A stretch of 64,000 bases of DNA from Entrophospora sp. SA101 (taxonomy: Eukaryota; Glomeromycota; Glomeromycetes; Entrophosporales; Entrophosporaceae), in the NCBI GenBank assembly GCA_958430865.1, contig CAUDNR010000558.1, positions 7,718 through 71,717 on the forward strand, written 5' to 3'. The position numbers were made by a program, and so were the translations under genes. Below are positions 1 to 11,402 of the stretch, piece after piece. The notes below the pieces were generated by a model. That model did no database searches, was not told the DNA's origin, and worked only from the letters and a program-made list of their open reading frames with translations. Within the stretch, counting starts at the first letter, position 1; each line of letters starts with the position of its first letter.

Positions 1-250
1 ACAAACAGCTTTCACCTGTGTTTGCCCATTAATAATAAAAAAAACAGCGGGACAAAGTGGTAATGGCACAGTAACCCATCCTTTGTTTGCCTGTCCTTTT
101 CAAGATTTGCCCATAAATAATATAAAAGGACATGGGATGGGCAGTAATGACGCAGCAACCTGTCCCTTTTTCACCCGTCCTTTTCAAGATTTCCCCAATG
201 AATAATAGAAAAGGATGGGAAATGGGTTGCTGTGCCTTGACCTGCACCAC
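1..250. repeat. Imperfect tandem repeat, unit about 84 bp
   Basis: Related units recur about every 84 bp. A block beginning CAGTAACCCATCC near 69 reappears as CAGCAACCTGTCC near 153, each followed by a CCGTCC/CTGTCC-TTTTCAAGATTT core and an AATAATA-AAAGGA segment. Further fragments of CCCATCCTTTTC continue to about 405. The open frames crossing it are low-complexity shadows of the repeat. It is unlike the surrounding AT-rich DNA in being C-rich on the plus strand. Confidence 0.6.
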
Positions 251-712
251 ACCCATCCCTCATAATTGCCCGTCCTTTTTTAATTATTTTGAAAAACACC
301 CGTACCATTGCCCATCCTTTTCTAGTATTAAAGGGCCAAACGTGAAAAGGACGGGGGATGGGTTCAAGCCACACTTGTCCGTCTCCCATCCTTTTCCAGC
401 ATCCTGAATAAATTGAATTTTTTTAGTGTTAGCATGAATAGATAAAAATAATGAGTCTTTTTATACTACTCAAATATTAGATAAAATTATAAAATTATTA
501 TTTGAATAGTATTTTATGTTGTTATGGTATGATTGATATAACAGTCCAAATTTAGTTGGTACAATTCAATAAAATGCTGGTATGATTAAAAAATGTACCA
601 GAACCATTGTACTGTATTATACTAACAAAATTTATAATAACAGATATATAATTGACTCAAAGAATTTGCACAGTAATCATATCAAATTTAACATCAACAT
701 AAATGTTTACTA

Positions 713-911
713 CAGTGAACCCTTGTTCCAACGAACCTTGTTTCAATGAAGTATAATTAAATTTTTGATACAACGAATTTTTAAAAACATTGTTACACAT
801 TATGAAAACATATAAAAATTCGTTGAAACGCGATTAGTAACCTTGTTTCAACGAATGTTGAATAAAATTTTCTTATATGCCCAGCCACTTCGTTGAAACA
901 AGGGCAGACTG
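713..911. mobile_element. pogo/Tigger-like MITE, 199 bp
   Basis: The two ends form terminal inverted repeats. The left end reads CAGTGAACCCTTGTTCCAAC; the reverse complement of the right end reads CAGTCTGCCCTTGTTTCAAC. Both are flanked by TA (711-712 and 912-913), the target-site duplication expected of Tc1/mariner/pogo elements. Inner copies of the ACGAA-type subrepeat (near 735, 770, 820 and 850) add more inverted structure. There is no coding capacity, so it would have been moved by a transposase encoded elsewhere. Confidence 0.8.
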
Positions 912-1022
912 TAATAAGATTTATATAGGATTATTTACATTGTATATATTCAGATGAAATGGTCTTTTATTTTAGTTTATATAAAAAAATTTATTCATAA
1001 TAATAAATTGATTAAAAAAAAA

Positions 1023-4000
1023 TCATTTATCATTTCCTGGAGCCAACTCTAGTTTGTTTAATTTCTTTTTGTATTTGAGTTCTTTCATTTTAAGATCTAA
1101 TTCATACTCTTTGATCTTCAATTTTCTTTCTTCTAAGCTTATATGATGCTCTTCACTCTGTTTTAGTTGTAATGATTTTTCACTTGTTGATAGTTGATCA
1201 TCATTGATGAATATTATTTTATCATTATCTCCAGTTTGTGGTTGTGACCTTTTTTGTTTTTTCTTTAGGTTCTGAGATATGGATGATTTAGTAGATCTTT
1301 TTGTATTTGAAATTTTTCTATTACTATTAATTCTCCTAGAAAGAATAATTTTATCTTTACTACTCATTGTCACACCTATATTATTGTGAACTTCAAATCT
1401 TTTATACATATTTTCATCATATTTCCAACCTCTTATGTGTGAGGAAAAAAAATTATACAATGTATTAATTATTATATTAATATGAACACTTACTTCAAAA
1501 TTGCTGATTTTAGCTTTAAATTCTTTCCTATTTGGTTTACATTTGTGTGTCAGATTCTGCATAATTTGTATCAAAAGGTGTACTATTCCAAATCTCCTCT
1601 GGGACCAATGAATAATTAACATTTAATGAAGCTAAAATCCAAGTTTTTTTGTAAGATTTAACCAACCTATTAATGAAATTAAAAAAATCAATTAATATTG
1701 TGTTAAAAATTATTTTGAATGAACAATAAATTGACTTACTATCAATACCCAATTCACTTGTTTTTCTAAATTACTTAAAATTTCATCCACCTTTTCTTGT
1801 AAACTAGCACTCAAAATATTGTACATGAGGCTCTTAGTATTTCAGAATAATGATTATTCCTCATGTTCCTCTTGAAGTATACTTGGCAAGATTTGAAAAC
1901 ATTTCTCAGATGTTCTTTTCCTTTTCTAGATGGATCAATTTTTTTCAATGCTTTGCCAAGTCCTCAAGCTTGAGCAATATCCATATATGCCAAAACATAG
2001 GCCCATCCAGTTTTATGAATGTGATAAAATTTGGTTGGACACCTGTTAATTTATTAATGCCTTCAAAAAAAGCTTCAAACATTCTAGCATATGCAATTTT
2101 TGTTGCTATATTGGTAAAAATTCTACAAAAGGTCACGACTAAAACCAAATAAAAATAACTACTTAAATTATATGGAAGAATAAAAGAATTATATGTTAAA
2201 AGCAAAAAACAGAACTACTTACTACTATTATGGCCTTCATCATATGCATTAAATTCAAGTTCATTAATATTCCCATGAACCCTTTTGAAAGAAAGATCAA
2301 CTTCAAAATAATTAAATTGTGTAGATTTAAAGGCTTGCTCTCAGGTCATGCAGCAAACCATTAGATGGCCATCATTAAACAAACCTTGAAATAATAAAAA
2401 TAAATATTAAATAGAATTCATCTTGAAAGTTAATAAAAATTAAGTCATCAAACTCACTAATATTTTGAATATAATCCTTTAAATCTAAACCATTTTTATT
2501 TGTTGTATAATCATGTAAAAGTCCCAACAATCCTTGTCCATGGGGGTTGTTCTCTTTTTGTACACAGTTTATCATATATCTCAATTTATCTATATTGTTT
2601 ACACTAGAATGGACTTCTGCAATGAAGTCAGATCCAAAAACAGATTTTATTAAATGACCTGTCAATAATTGATTTGCCTTAATTTCCACAATTTGAGATT
2701 CTAAGTCTTGGATTAAAGCTTTCAATTTATCTTTTATAAATGATGGAACTTTGATAGGTGGTGGCGGTGGGTGGTTGTGAATTCCTTGAGATACTAATAC
2801 AATATATGGAAACTTCTCCAAATCATGAGGTGTAAATATTTTATAGTAAACACTACAACTTTTCCTTATTAACTGCATCCTTTGGGTTCTTCCCTGGTAA
2901 ACATGCAGATGTGGATAATATTAGATTTTACTGTGTGAAGAAACAATAGTAGTGCAATTAGTGTCATTGTTTTTATCAGAGATATGTTCATCATTACCAA
3001 ATAATGTTCTTAATAATTTGATACCAACACCAGGTTTTATTTGTAAAGATAAATGACCTTTTTGGTGGTAAGAATATCTATCACAGCTGATAAAGTCACT
3101 AAATTCATCAGTTCCAAGAATGGACTTCTGCAATGAAGTCAGATCCAAAAACAGATTTTATTAAATGACCTGTCAATAATTGATTTGCCTTAATTTCCAC
3201 AATTTGAGATTCTAAGTCTTGGATTAAAGCTTTCAATTTATCTTTTATAAATGATGGAACTTTGATAGGTGGTGGCGGTGGGTGGTTGTGAATTCCTTGA
3301 GATACTAATACAATATATGGAAACTTCTCCAAATCATGAGGTGTAAATATTTTATAGTAAACACTACAACTTTTCCTTATTAACTGCATCCTTTGGGTTC
3401 TTCCCTGGTAAACATGCAGATGTGGATAATATTAGATTTTACTGTGTGAAGAAACAATAGTAGTGCAATTAGTGTCATTGTTTTTATCAGAGATATGTTC
3501 ATCATTACCAAATAATGTTCTTAATAATTTGATACCAACACCAGGTTTTATTTGTAAAGATAAATGACCTTTTTGGTGGTAAGAATATCTATCACAGCTG
3601 ATAAAGTCACTAAATTCATCAGTTCCATGAATTTTGTATTTTTTAATACAAGGTTTTCTGTCACATTGATAATTATTAAAGGGGCATTTCACTGCAATAG
3701 CTGCAAGGTACTCACTAAATAAAAAAGGAAAATAATCTTTAGTTATTTAACTATTTTGGCTAAAATAATATGTTAATAATTTCTCTTCAACAAATAACAT
3801 TACTCCTTACATTTGAGTAGTAACATGTCTTTGTCTTTTGGAAGGAATGTTTGAATTAAGATTCGAAATAAATTGGTTGTTTTCAAGATTTACTGTCTTA
3901 TGATATGCATTTAATATTTCATTACCAGCAAGTGGACATACTTTTACATCTTAACTATTTTTTTAACTGGAACATATGATTTTTGTGTTTTATCTTCAGG

Positions 4001-4494
4001 ATTAATACCAAAATAAGGACATCCTACTTTAGAACTTCCACCACTAGGCTTGCCCATACTATTGGCACTTGGAAAAGAAAATAAATAAAACAAAACAAAT
4101 TGATTAATTGATTGATTAGAAATACTGTCAGTTTGAATAGGAATACTGAGTTTTTAATTACATCATTTGTTACAGAGGAGACATCATTCCATTCTTTGAC
4201 ATAAAGTATATAAGCAATTCCTTCATTTGATGTTTCAGGATATTCTATTGGCATTATTGTATGTTTTACATCTTTAATTTTAGTATCCTGAGAGAACAGA
4301 GCAAATATGCCATCTTTGTCATCGGAATTAAAACCACCATTGTCATTATTATCCTTATTATCTTTATCACAAACACTACTATCACTTTCATCATCACAAT
4401 CACAATCAACATCACCATTGCCAATATCATCTATATCTAAATTAAATTCTTTTCCATTAAGATTTTCACTACCATTTGTCACAGTGCTTAACAA
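1023..4494 (-). pseudogene. MULE-type transposase-derived gene, disrupted
   Basis: Collinear minus-strand pieces look like one Mutator-like transposase gene. From the 5' end: an acidic Asp/Asn-rich N-terminus (4494-4160); a segment ending KTQKSYVPVKK (about 3960-4025); a Cys/His DNA-binding region with CPFNNYQC, SDFISCDRY and GIHNHPPPPP (3690-2610); a catalytic-domain piece RIFTNIATKIAYARM (about 2110); KKIDPSRKGKEHLRNVFKSC (about 1900); a KTWILASLN...TPFDTNYAES segment (1750-1540); and a Lys/Glu coiled-coil tail ending at 1023. The order matches MULE-type proteins I know from Glomeromycotina (memory, not a search). Stops and frame changes separate the parts, and a 511-bp tandem duplication repeats the zinc-binding region, so no full-length product is possible. 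Part of the fragmentation could be unrecognised introns. Confidence 0.6.
2606..3627. repeat. 511-bp perfect tandem duplication
   Basis: Positions 2606-3116 and 3117-3627 are direct, head-to-tail copies with an offset of 511 bp; I saw no mismatch in the stretches compared. The junction reads AGTTCCA|AGAATGG. Because 511 is not a multiple of three, it shifts the reading frame of the transposase-like gene that contains it. This is either a very recent duplication or an assembly artefact. Confidence 0.9.
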
Positions 4495-4737
4495 CTCAAG
4501 TTCCTAAATAATAGTATTTAATAGAATTGAATGAAGGAATTTTTCCCTTTTAATATTTTATTTTAATCATTAATAATAGTAAGAAATTATATATTACATT
4601 TGGATCTTCTTCAAAGTCATCATCATCAATAAATTTGATATTAAAGTTAAAGCTCTATAATGGATTTTTCTATAATAATAACGGACAAAAAATTCTGGCC
4701 CAATTTTTTACTATTAATATATGATCAATATCTGTAG

Positions 4738-6970
4738 GCGATGCTGTGAGAACTTCTCTTGGTCCCAAGGGCATGGACAAGATGGTACAAGGGGAAAAAT
4801 CTAATAAAAATAATGACTTGAAAAATTTAAATATTTAGTACAAATTTTTATTACTCGTTAGATTAAAAGCTTGTTTAAAATATTTTTCTTAGATACAAAC
4901 AGGCAGTGGTGAAGTTGTTATGACTAATGATGGGGCAACTATTTTAAAACATATGGCAGTCTTACACCCTGCAGCAAGGATGGCAAGTTTAATTGATTAA
5001 TTGATAAAAAAACCAAATCCAGAAAGAAATCATTTATTGATTTTTTATTATTATTTATTAGCTTGTTGTTTTGTCTGCAGCACAGGATGTTGAAGCTGGT
5101 GATGGTACTACATCAGTTGTTGTGATTGCTGGAGCTCTTTGGGAGTAGCTGAGAAAATGCTTGCTAAAGGTACTTATAGCATATGTCTATAACGTTAAGA
5201 GCATAACGCATACATATACATTTAATGTTATTTGATCACTTATAGTATTTCCTAAAAATTCTAGGAATACATCCAACAACTATTGCTGAAGTTTTCCAAC
5301 GTGCTGCAACAAAATCATCTGAATTTTTAACGGAAATGTCAACTCAAATTGATTTGTCTGATCGAAATTCTTTATTAAGGGCTGCAAGCACATCTTTAAA
5401 TTCAAAGGTATAAACAATTACAACAACTAATAATACATTACATTAAATAAATTAGCTCTTTAACAAATGATATGTTTTATTAATTGAAATGATATACTTA
5501 TATATATATATTTAGATTGTTTCTCAACATTCAAGTCTTCTTGCACCTATTGCTGTAGATTCTGTATTACGTGTTATTGATTCCGTAACAGCAACCAATG
5601 TTGATTTAAGAGATATCCGTATAGTTAAAAAAGTTGGTGGAACAATTGATGATACAGAGTTGGTTGATGGACTTGTTTTGACCCAAAATGTTGTTAAAGA
5701 TTCAGGGGGTCCTTCACGTATTGAAAAAGCAAAAATTGGTCTTATTCAATTCCAATTATCACCACCAAAACCAGATGTGAGTATATTATTATGATTAATT
5801 TTTTTGAAGAATTAAATTAATTATATAATATATATGTTTTAAAAAATTATGATTAGATGGAAAATCAAATAGTGGTAAATGATTATATACTTATGGACAA
5901 AATTTTAAAAGAAGAACGCCAATATCTTCTTAATATGTGTAAAAAAATTAAAAAAACAGGCTGTAATGTTTTACTGATACAAAAATCAATTATACGTGAC
6001 GCAGTGAATGATTTATCTTTACATTTTCTATCGAAATTAAAAATATTGGTTGTAAAGGATATAGAAAGAGATGAAGTTGAATTTATTTGTAAGAGTACCG
6101 GGTGTAAGCCAATTGCAGACATTGAATCATTTACTGAGGATAAATTGGGTTATGCAGAATTGGTTGATGAAGTACAAACTTCTGGTGCTAGGGTTGTTAA
6201 GATTACAGGAGTTAAACATAACGGAAAAACTGTATCAATTTTAAGTCGTGGAGCTAATTCACTTGTGTTAGAAGAGGCTGGACGTTCATTACATGATGCA
6301 CTTTGTGTTATTCGTTGTTTGGTTAAGAAAAAGTAAGAGAAAAATGTGTATATATAATCTAATACAACAACATAATGAATCAAGGCATGTATATGACTAA
6401 TAACAAAATTCAAATTTTCTATATCTTACAGTGCTCTTATTGCTGGTGGAGGTGCTCCTGAAATCGAAGTTTCTCAAAGTTTGTCTGATTATGCTAAATC
6501 ACTTAAAGGAATGGAAGCACATTGTTTTGAAGCATTTGCAACTGCGCTTGAAGTTATTCCATTAACTTTAGCTGAAATGCAGGTTTAAATCCAATTAATA
6601 TAGTTACTGAGTTAAGAAATAGACATGCCTTGGGTGAAAAAACAGCTGGTATTAATGTGAGAAAGGTAATTTGAATGTCTGTTTTTTTAACAATGAATTA
6701 TAATGAATTAGTAAAAATCAAAATCATAAGGTAATAAATAATAATAATAATAAAATTGAACAATAGGGTTCAATTACAAATATTCTTGAAGAAAATGTTA
6801 TACAGCCATTACTTGTATCTACTAGTGCTATAGAGTTGGCTTCAGAAACTGTTAAAATGATATTAAAAATTGATGATTTGGTAAGATTATTATTGAGTTA
6901 TGATTAATTTTTTTATTGGAAATAATTTAACTTATTTGTTTTTATATTCAAATAGGTTCAAACTCATTAA
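4738..6970 (+). pseudogene. CCT4: CCT4 (TRiC/CCT delta subunit), 5'-truncated and frameshifted
   Basis: Exons spell the delta subunit of the cytosolic chaperonin that folds actin and tubulin: [122 protein letters not shown] and a final VQTH stop. Nine exons are visible: 4738-4784, 4893-4982, 5062-5169, 5265-5407, 5516-5776, 5857-6332, 6432-6665, 6767-6880, 6956-6970. Three problems are seen. The exon encoding the N-terminal SNI.AAKA region is not found upstream. One base is missing near 5138 (ALLGVAEKMLAK is recovered only with a frame shift). Another is missing near 6575 (AENAGLNP likewise). Both indels lie in short homopolymers, so sequencing error remains possible. The intron after 4982 has a GC donor. 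Confidence 0.85.
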
Positions 6971-7323
6971 GTATTTATTTGCTGTTTTTTTTTCTTTTTT
7001 TTAAAATAATAAAAAATAAAATGGGTTATAAACAATTTATTTATAAAATACAGAATATAAGATTTTTTAATTTTAATTTCTAAGGCCAACTTATATTTAT
7101 GAAATATATATATATTAATTAATTATTTATTTATTTGTTAAATAATAATGATGATGATATTAACAACTTCTTGCATTCGAATATCAAATAAATAAAATCT
7201 TTGCCAAGACTCCCCTCTTATTAAGGCCTGTTCAATAGAAACAAGGTTAAGTGTTGCCCAAAAGTCAATTTTCAGTTAGTATCACATTTTAATAAAATTT
7301 TAAAAAACAATAGTAAATAATAG

Positions 7324-7515
7324 GGCATGGGCAATAGAAATGAGGATAACTATAAGCATCGTGATTTTGAGTTAATAATGCTTCTATATGCAATTTATCA
7401 CAAGGATTAATTTTAGCTTAGAAATCATACCCCACTTTACATAATATATTCCATTAAAATGTAGATCTTTTATTGATTTTCTCGTAACACGATTTCCTCG
7501 TTTCTATTGCCAATC
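7324..7515. mobile_element. Small inverted-repeat element (MITE-like)
   Basis: GGGCAATAGAAATGAGG at 7329-7345 is matched by CCTCGTTTCTATTGCC at 7496-7511, an inverted repeat of about 16 bp enclosing 150 bp. A third, direct copy (TTCAATAGAAACAAGG) lies at 7231-7246. There is no coding content. The superfamily is not recognised and no clear target-site duplication was seen. Confidence 0.5.
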
Positions 7516-7721
7516 AAATAATAATAATAATAATTCAATTTTTTGTTATTAAATCCGTTTACAATTCTGACGTTCTCAAGTATATATTCTATTACTCAAA
7601 TATAATATCCACCGATTTAAAGAACAAATTCCATTCATAATTTCAAATAATTTACATCTTTATTTTAATTTTCAATTTTAATCTCTATAATTGTGCCATG
7701 TGACTATATGCAAGCAAAACA

Positions 7722-8299
7722 TCAATTTTTTTGAGTTTCAACAAATCCAGGAAAACATTCTTCTAACCTTTTGCTATGTTTATTTTCAGCATGTTCAGAT
7801 AATCTAAATATTATATTAATCATATAAATTAATTAAATCGTGTAAGTAATAAAAATTGTAAATTATTAAGATAAATAAATACAAACGCTTTAGCTCTTAT
7901 AGTACATAAAAAAGTATTACGACAAACTTGACAAATCACAGTTCTTGCTGCTTCATTCTAAATTGATTAATAAATCAATCACTCGGACAATGAATGAATT
8001 GATGTTTTCTAAATTAATAAAAAATTAATAAATATTTAAAACATACAACTTTCAATTGACTGCTTGCATTTTTTGCTCCGTTTGCTTTTTGGTTTCTTTC
8101 TCTTTTATGTTGAGCCTTTTGGCCCTATAACCAATCAATTAATTAATTGTTATTATTTTTAAATTTATATCAAGAATTTGTAGATAATAGATAAAAGAAT
8201 ATATATTTATTCCAAGTAGTTTTATAAGGAGAAGAAAGCTTAGGGATTACAGACAATTCATTGTGAACCAACAATGCCTTAAAAACTTACATTTCCCAT
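7722..8299 (-). CDS. Small SERF-like / C2H2 zinc-finger protein (ZNF706 / At2g23090 type), 79 aa
   Basis: Four exons join in frame: 8291-8299, 8047-8124, 7887-7957 and 7722-7803 (240 nt). The product opens MGNGQKAQHKRERNQKA, a basic 4F5/SERF-type disordered segment. It continues with one C2H2 finger, CQVC (about residues 38-41) and HAENKH (about 58-63), and ends ECFPGFVETQKN. The length and the basic N-terminus plus single finger are usual for this conserved small eukaryotic family, whose members are proposed to bind nucleic acid or influence protein aggregation. The first exon holds only MGN. It is too short and too split to show as one long open frame. It is the only clearly intact conserved gene between the CCT4 relic and the large duplication. 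Confidence 0.85.
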
Positions 8300-8686
8300 C
8301 TTCTTTTCTTCTCTCAATATAAACAAATTGATATAAAATAAAATAAAAAATTTTCTTACGATTTTCAAGTGTTTTTTCCGAAATTTTTTGGTGATCGACG
8401 TCGAATTTATCAATTAATGTCGTAAGAATGATATTGTACTTTCTAGAACTGCCTAAAAATCAAATGATTTTTCAAGAACAAGAAAACTGAAATGAAGAAA
8501 TATATCATATTTTTGAGAAACATTTTTGCCATTCGGGAAAGTTTTAATGGAATCATTTTCATTTACTGTGGATGGTGCTCATATTTAAGAGATTTTGTGT
8601 CACACATTTATTTAGAACGATTGAAGATCATTTGTTTGAAGATGGGATTGGATTTGGGGCATGCTGAAACAAAACCAGACAAAGTG
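8300..8686. other. Intergenic stretch, nothing recognised
   Basis: An open frame of 112 codons at 8492-8830 runs across the left boundary of the large duplication and resembles no family I know; only its second half is present at the other copy. I regard it as chance coding. The remainder is AT-rich and probably holds the promoter of the minus-strand small zinc-finger gene. Confidence 0.4.
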
Positions 8687-9027
8687 AAATTTAGCAATGA
8701 TCCTAGCGCTCAAATTTCTCATGAGCATAGTAAAGTACATGTTTTAAAAAAGAATAGAACTCTACAACAAAGAATTTTTTTGAGAAATCTCTTTATTACA
8801 TTAAAACTAAATACATATTCTATCAACTAATAGAGCTATTTTTTTTTAAAAAATAGGATAGAAAATGACTTCTATACTTTTAAAATTTGCCCAAATTTAG
8901 GAGGTCTTTAGACTGAGCCAACTATAGTGGGAGGAGGTAATGATATTTATTAGCACCTAAAATTTTTAAATAAAAAATTAAATAAATCAATACCTTAAGA
9001 TTTGTTTAGGAAACAATTGAATTCTTT

Positions 9028-9333
9028 TTAAAAAGCTTTATCAACTTTAACTTTACTATTTTCATAAATATCATCAAGTTCTTCACTAGAATCCTTTTTT
9101 GGTGACGATGATAAATATGATAAATTTTTCTCTTCAACATTATCGATTTCTTCTGGTTCAGTGACAATTTCATATTCAGGAAATAATATTTTTTGGCTAT
9201 ATATTTTGTTATTATTATTATTTTCTTCTTTGTGTCTTCCGATATTCCAATGATTTATTTGATGTTCTCTTGAACAATAACAACTCATTCCACACTTCCC
9301 GCATTCTTTTAACTCTAATAATAGATTATTTGA
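9028..9333 (-). CDS. MYND-like zinc-finger protein, copy 1 (3' exon)
   Basis: The exon after a TTAATTAG acceptor encodes SNNLLLELKECGKCGMSCYC followed by SREHQINHWNIGRHKEE, then an acidic tail ending VKVDKAF. CGKC, YCS and HW..H match the second half of a MYND finger, a protein-interaction zinc domain. The usual final Cys of YCS.EC is His here. An upstream coding stretch on the same strand (about 9590-9410: NQLPKDNTYWPYIEFGDD, then an Asn/Asp-rich linker) probably belongs to the same gene, but I could not place a confident donor, and the first CxxC pair is not visible. It may therefore be degenerate. An identical copy lies at 23112-23417. Confidence 0.55.
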   Translation of the reverse strand, partial: SNNLLLELKECGKCGMSCYCSREHQINHWNIGRHKEENNNNNKIYSQKILFPEYEIVTEPEEIDNVEEKNLSYLSSSPKKDSSEELDDIYENSKVKVDKAF

Positions 9334-9734
9334 CTAATTAAAAAACAAAAAAACTTTCTTAATAAATATTCATAAATTGAATAAAAAAAATTTTAAAAAA
9401 TTTTCATTTAATGTGTCATTTGAAATGTTTTTTGAAGATTCATCATCATCATTAATATTCTTGTCCTTATTATTATTTTTGTTGTTATTGTTATTGCTGT
9501 CATCACCAAATTCAATATACGGCCAATATGTATTATCTTTTGGTAATTGATTTCTATAAATTTTAAAACTTTTATTTTCAAAAAAAAGAAAAAAAGGGTT
9601 TTTTAAATTTTTAAATAATCAGAATACACACACAAACCATTTATGACCTTTGAATTGGTTGGCGCTTCTGAAGTCAATCAATACAATTTCATTATATCGA
9701 ATGATTCATTATAAAAAAGGAATATTTTGTAAAA

Positions 9735-9905
9735 AATGTAAAATTTTGAATTTTCAAATGCTAAGGCTCATCCAATTTTTAGTTTCGATAAGTTTTGAGG
9801 TTTGAGTCATGAATAATAAAACTTGTGAGTTAACTTTTTTAAAATGATATAAAAATTTTCCGTTTTAATACTATTAATTGATATATTGTATCATGACCTC
9901 GCCTA
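9735..9905 (-). repeat. Fragment of pogo-like non-autonomous element family (copy 1)
   Basis: The sequence around TTGAATTTTCAAATGCTAAGG and TTTGAGTCATGAATAATAAA matches, in reverse orientation, the interior of the complete element at 43592-44324 and also the copy at 20465-21050. Immediately downstream, AGTCAAACTTCGATAAACC at about 9910 resembles a pogo-type terminal repeat. Confidence 0.6.
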
Positions 9906-11402
9906 AATATAGTCAAACTTCGATAAACCAAATTCCATTAAACCGAAGTTGTAGTTTATAGTAATAGTAATAGTAAATTTCAGAATTTCTACCAATAGCC
10001 CTGATTACTTCTGCTTATATGTAATAGGGACCGCATTTGTAAATGGAAATATAAGGTGTAAATTTAAATGTAAAAAGATGAAGAAAAAATGTGTAACAAA
10101 CGTCTCGGAATACTCCAAGAAAAAATAATCGATAAAACGTTCGTTAGTGTATTTTACAAGCTTCATATATCTTGTCCTTAATGCTTACTTCAATCACTCC
10201 TATACAAACTATTAAATAGTTGATAGAACGTTCGTTAGTATATTTTGCAAGCTTCATAGATCTTGTTCTTAACACTTGCTTCGAACTTCTACACAAACTA
10301 GATCTTAATCTTTATTATCATCCTCAAAAAAGATGTTTCGTTGTCGTTGTTTGCTATTTGTTGTTACTAATATTATTGTTTAATGTCGCTATAACAACTA
10401 CTGATTGATGGATATTCATAATAATCATTAATGAAACTTTAATCAATATAAAACAATCACTAATAAAATACCTTTTAGTTTTTGACGAATCCCATCTACA
10501 TAAAATTCTTCGTGACTATTAAATTTCTATAAAATGGATTTTCGTGAGTCTCTCTAAAACTTATTAACCAATACCCCATAGAGTAATGATCATATAAAAG
10601 TTTGATGTATTCTACACCTTCTCATTTACTATCAAGTCTTTTTAAGCGATATTGAGAAATAATCTGAGCTTTGAAGTGAAAAAGTAATACTGTTTTTGAA
10701 TTAGTCGTGGATTCATGTAGAGAAGACCTTTCGATATGAAAAGAGTATTCATTAGAAAGCTTTAATGGAGTTCTTTCATTTTTCTCTAACAACAAGTTCG
10801 AGTTTTACGAGATGTTTTAAAAAACCTTCATGTGACACGAATTTCGAATTTATTTTCACGTGCCTCAGGGATATGTCACACGACTATTATTATTATGCAT
10901 GGGTGATTATTAGCATTGGTATTAGTATTAGTAATTTGGAATAACGAATTTTAAATGAAACTCTTTTATGTGTCCCGTGCACCCGTTGTTGACTGGACTG
11001 AAATTGATTAAATATGGAGGTAAACATATGTGTGAAATCGTAAATATATATTTCATAGGTTCATGCATCACTTAAAGAATAATTATTTGGGTAGAATCAA
11101 TGATTTATTTCTTTTATAAAATAAATCATCATAGTTGTATAAATCGCGTTAGAACGAACAATAATAAAATTATTCCAAAACAGTTATAAAGTATATATGG
11201 CATGATCAGCAATGTGTTTTATTTTAATTATAATACGAGTGAGTCTTTAAAACTGGTTTTGATCCCAGATAGCCTGGTGTAGAATTTGGTGGCGCTTCTG
11301 AAGTCGATTCATTATGTCAAATGATTTTTCATTATATAAAAAAGGAATATAATATTTTACTACTGGATTGATCGAGTTTTTTTTTTTTTTTTTTCAAGCA
11401 AA

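Noticed and set aside
4307..4507. Ser/Leu-rich 66-codon plus frame
   Set aside because: It is the antisense of the Asp/Asn-rich N-terminus of the transposase-like gene.
8492..8830. 112-codon plus-strand open frame
   Set aside because: It spans the boundary of the large duplication, has no recognisable domain, and only its second part is repeated at the other copy.
10220..10408. 62-codon frame (and its copy at 24304-24492) with a hydrophobic end
   Set aside because: It lies in an internal imperfect repeat, lacks gene-like context, and the duplicate is identical only because the whole 3-kb block is duplicated.
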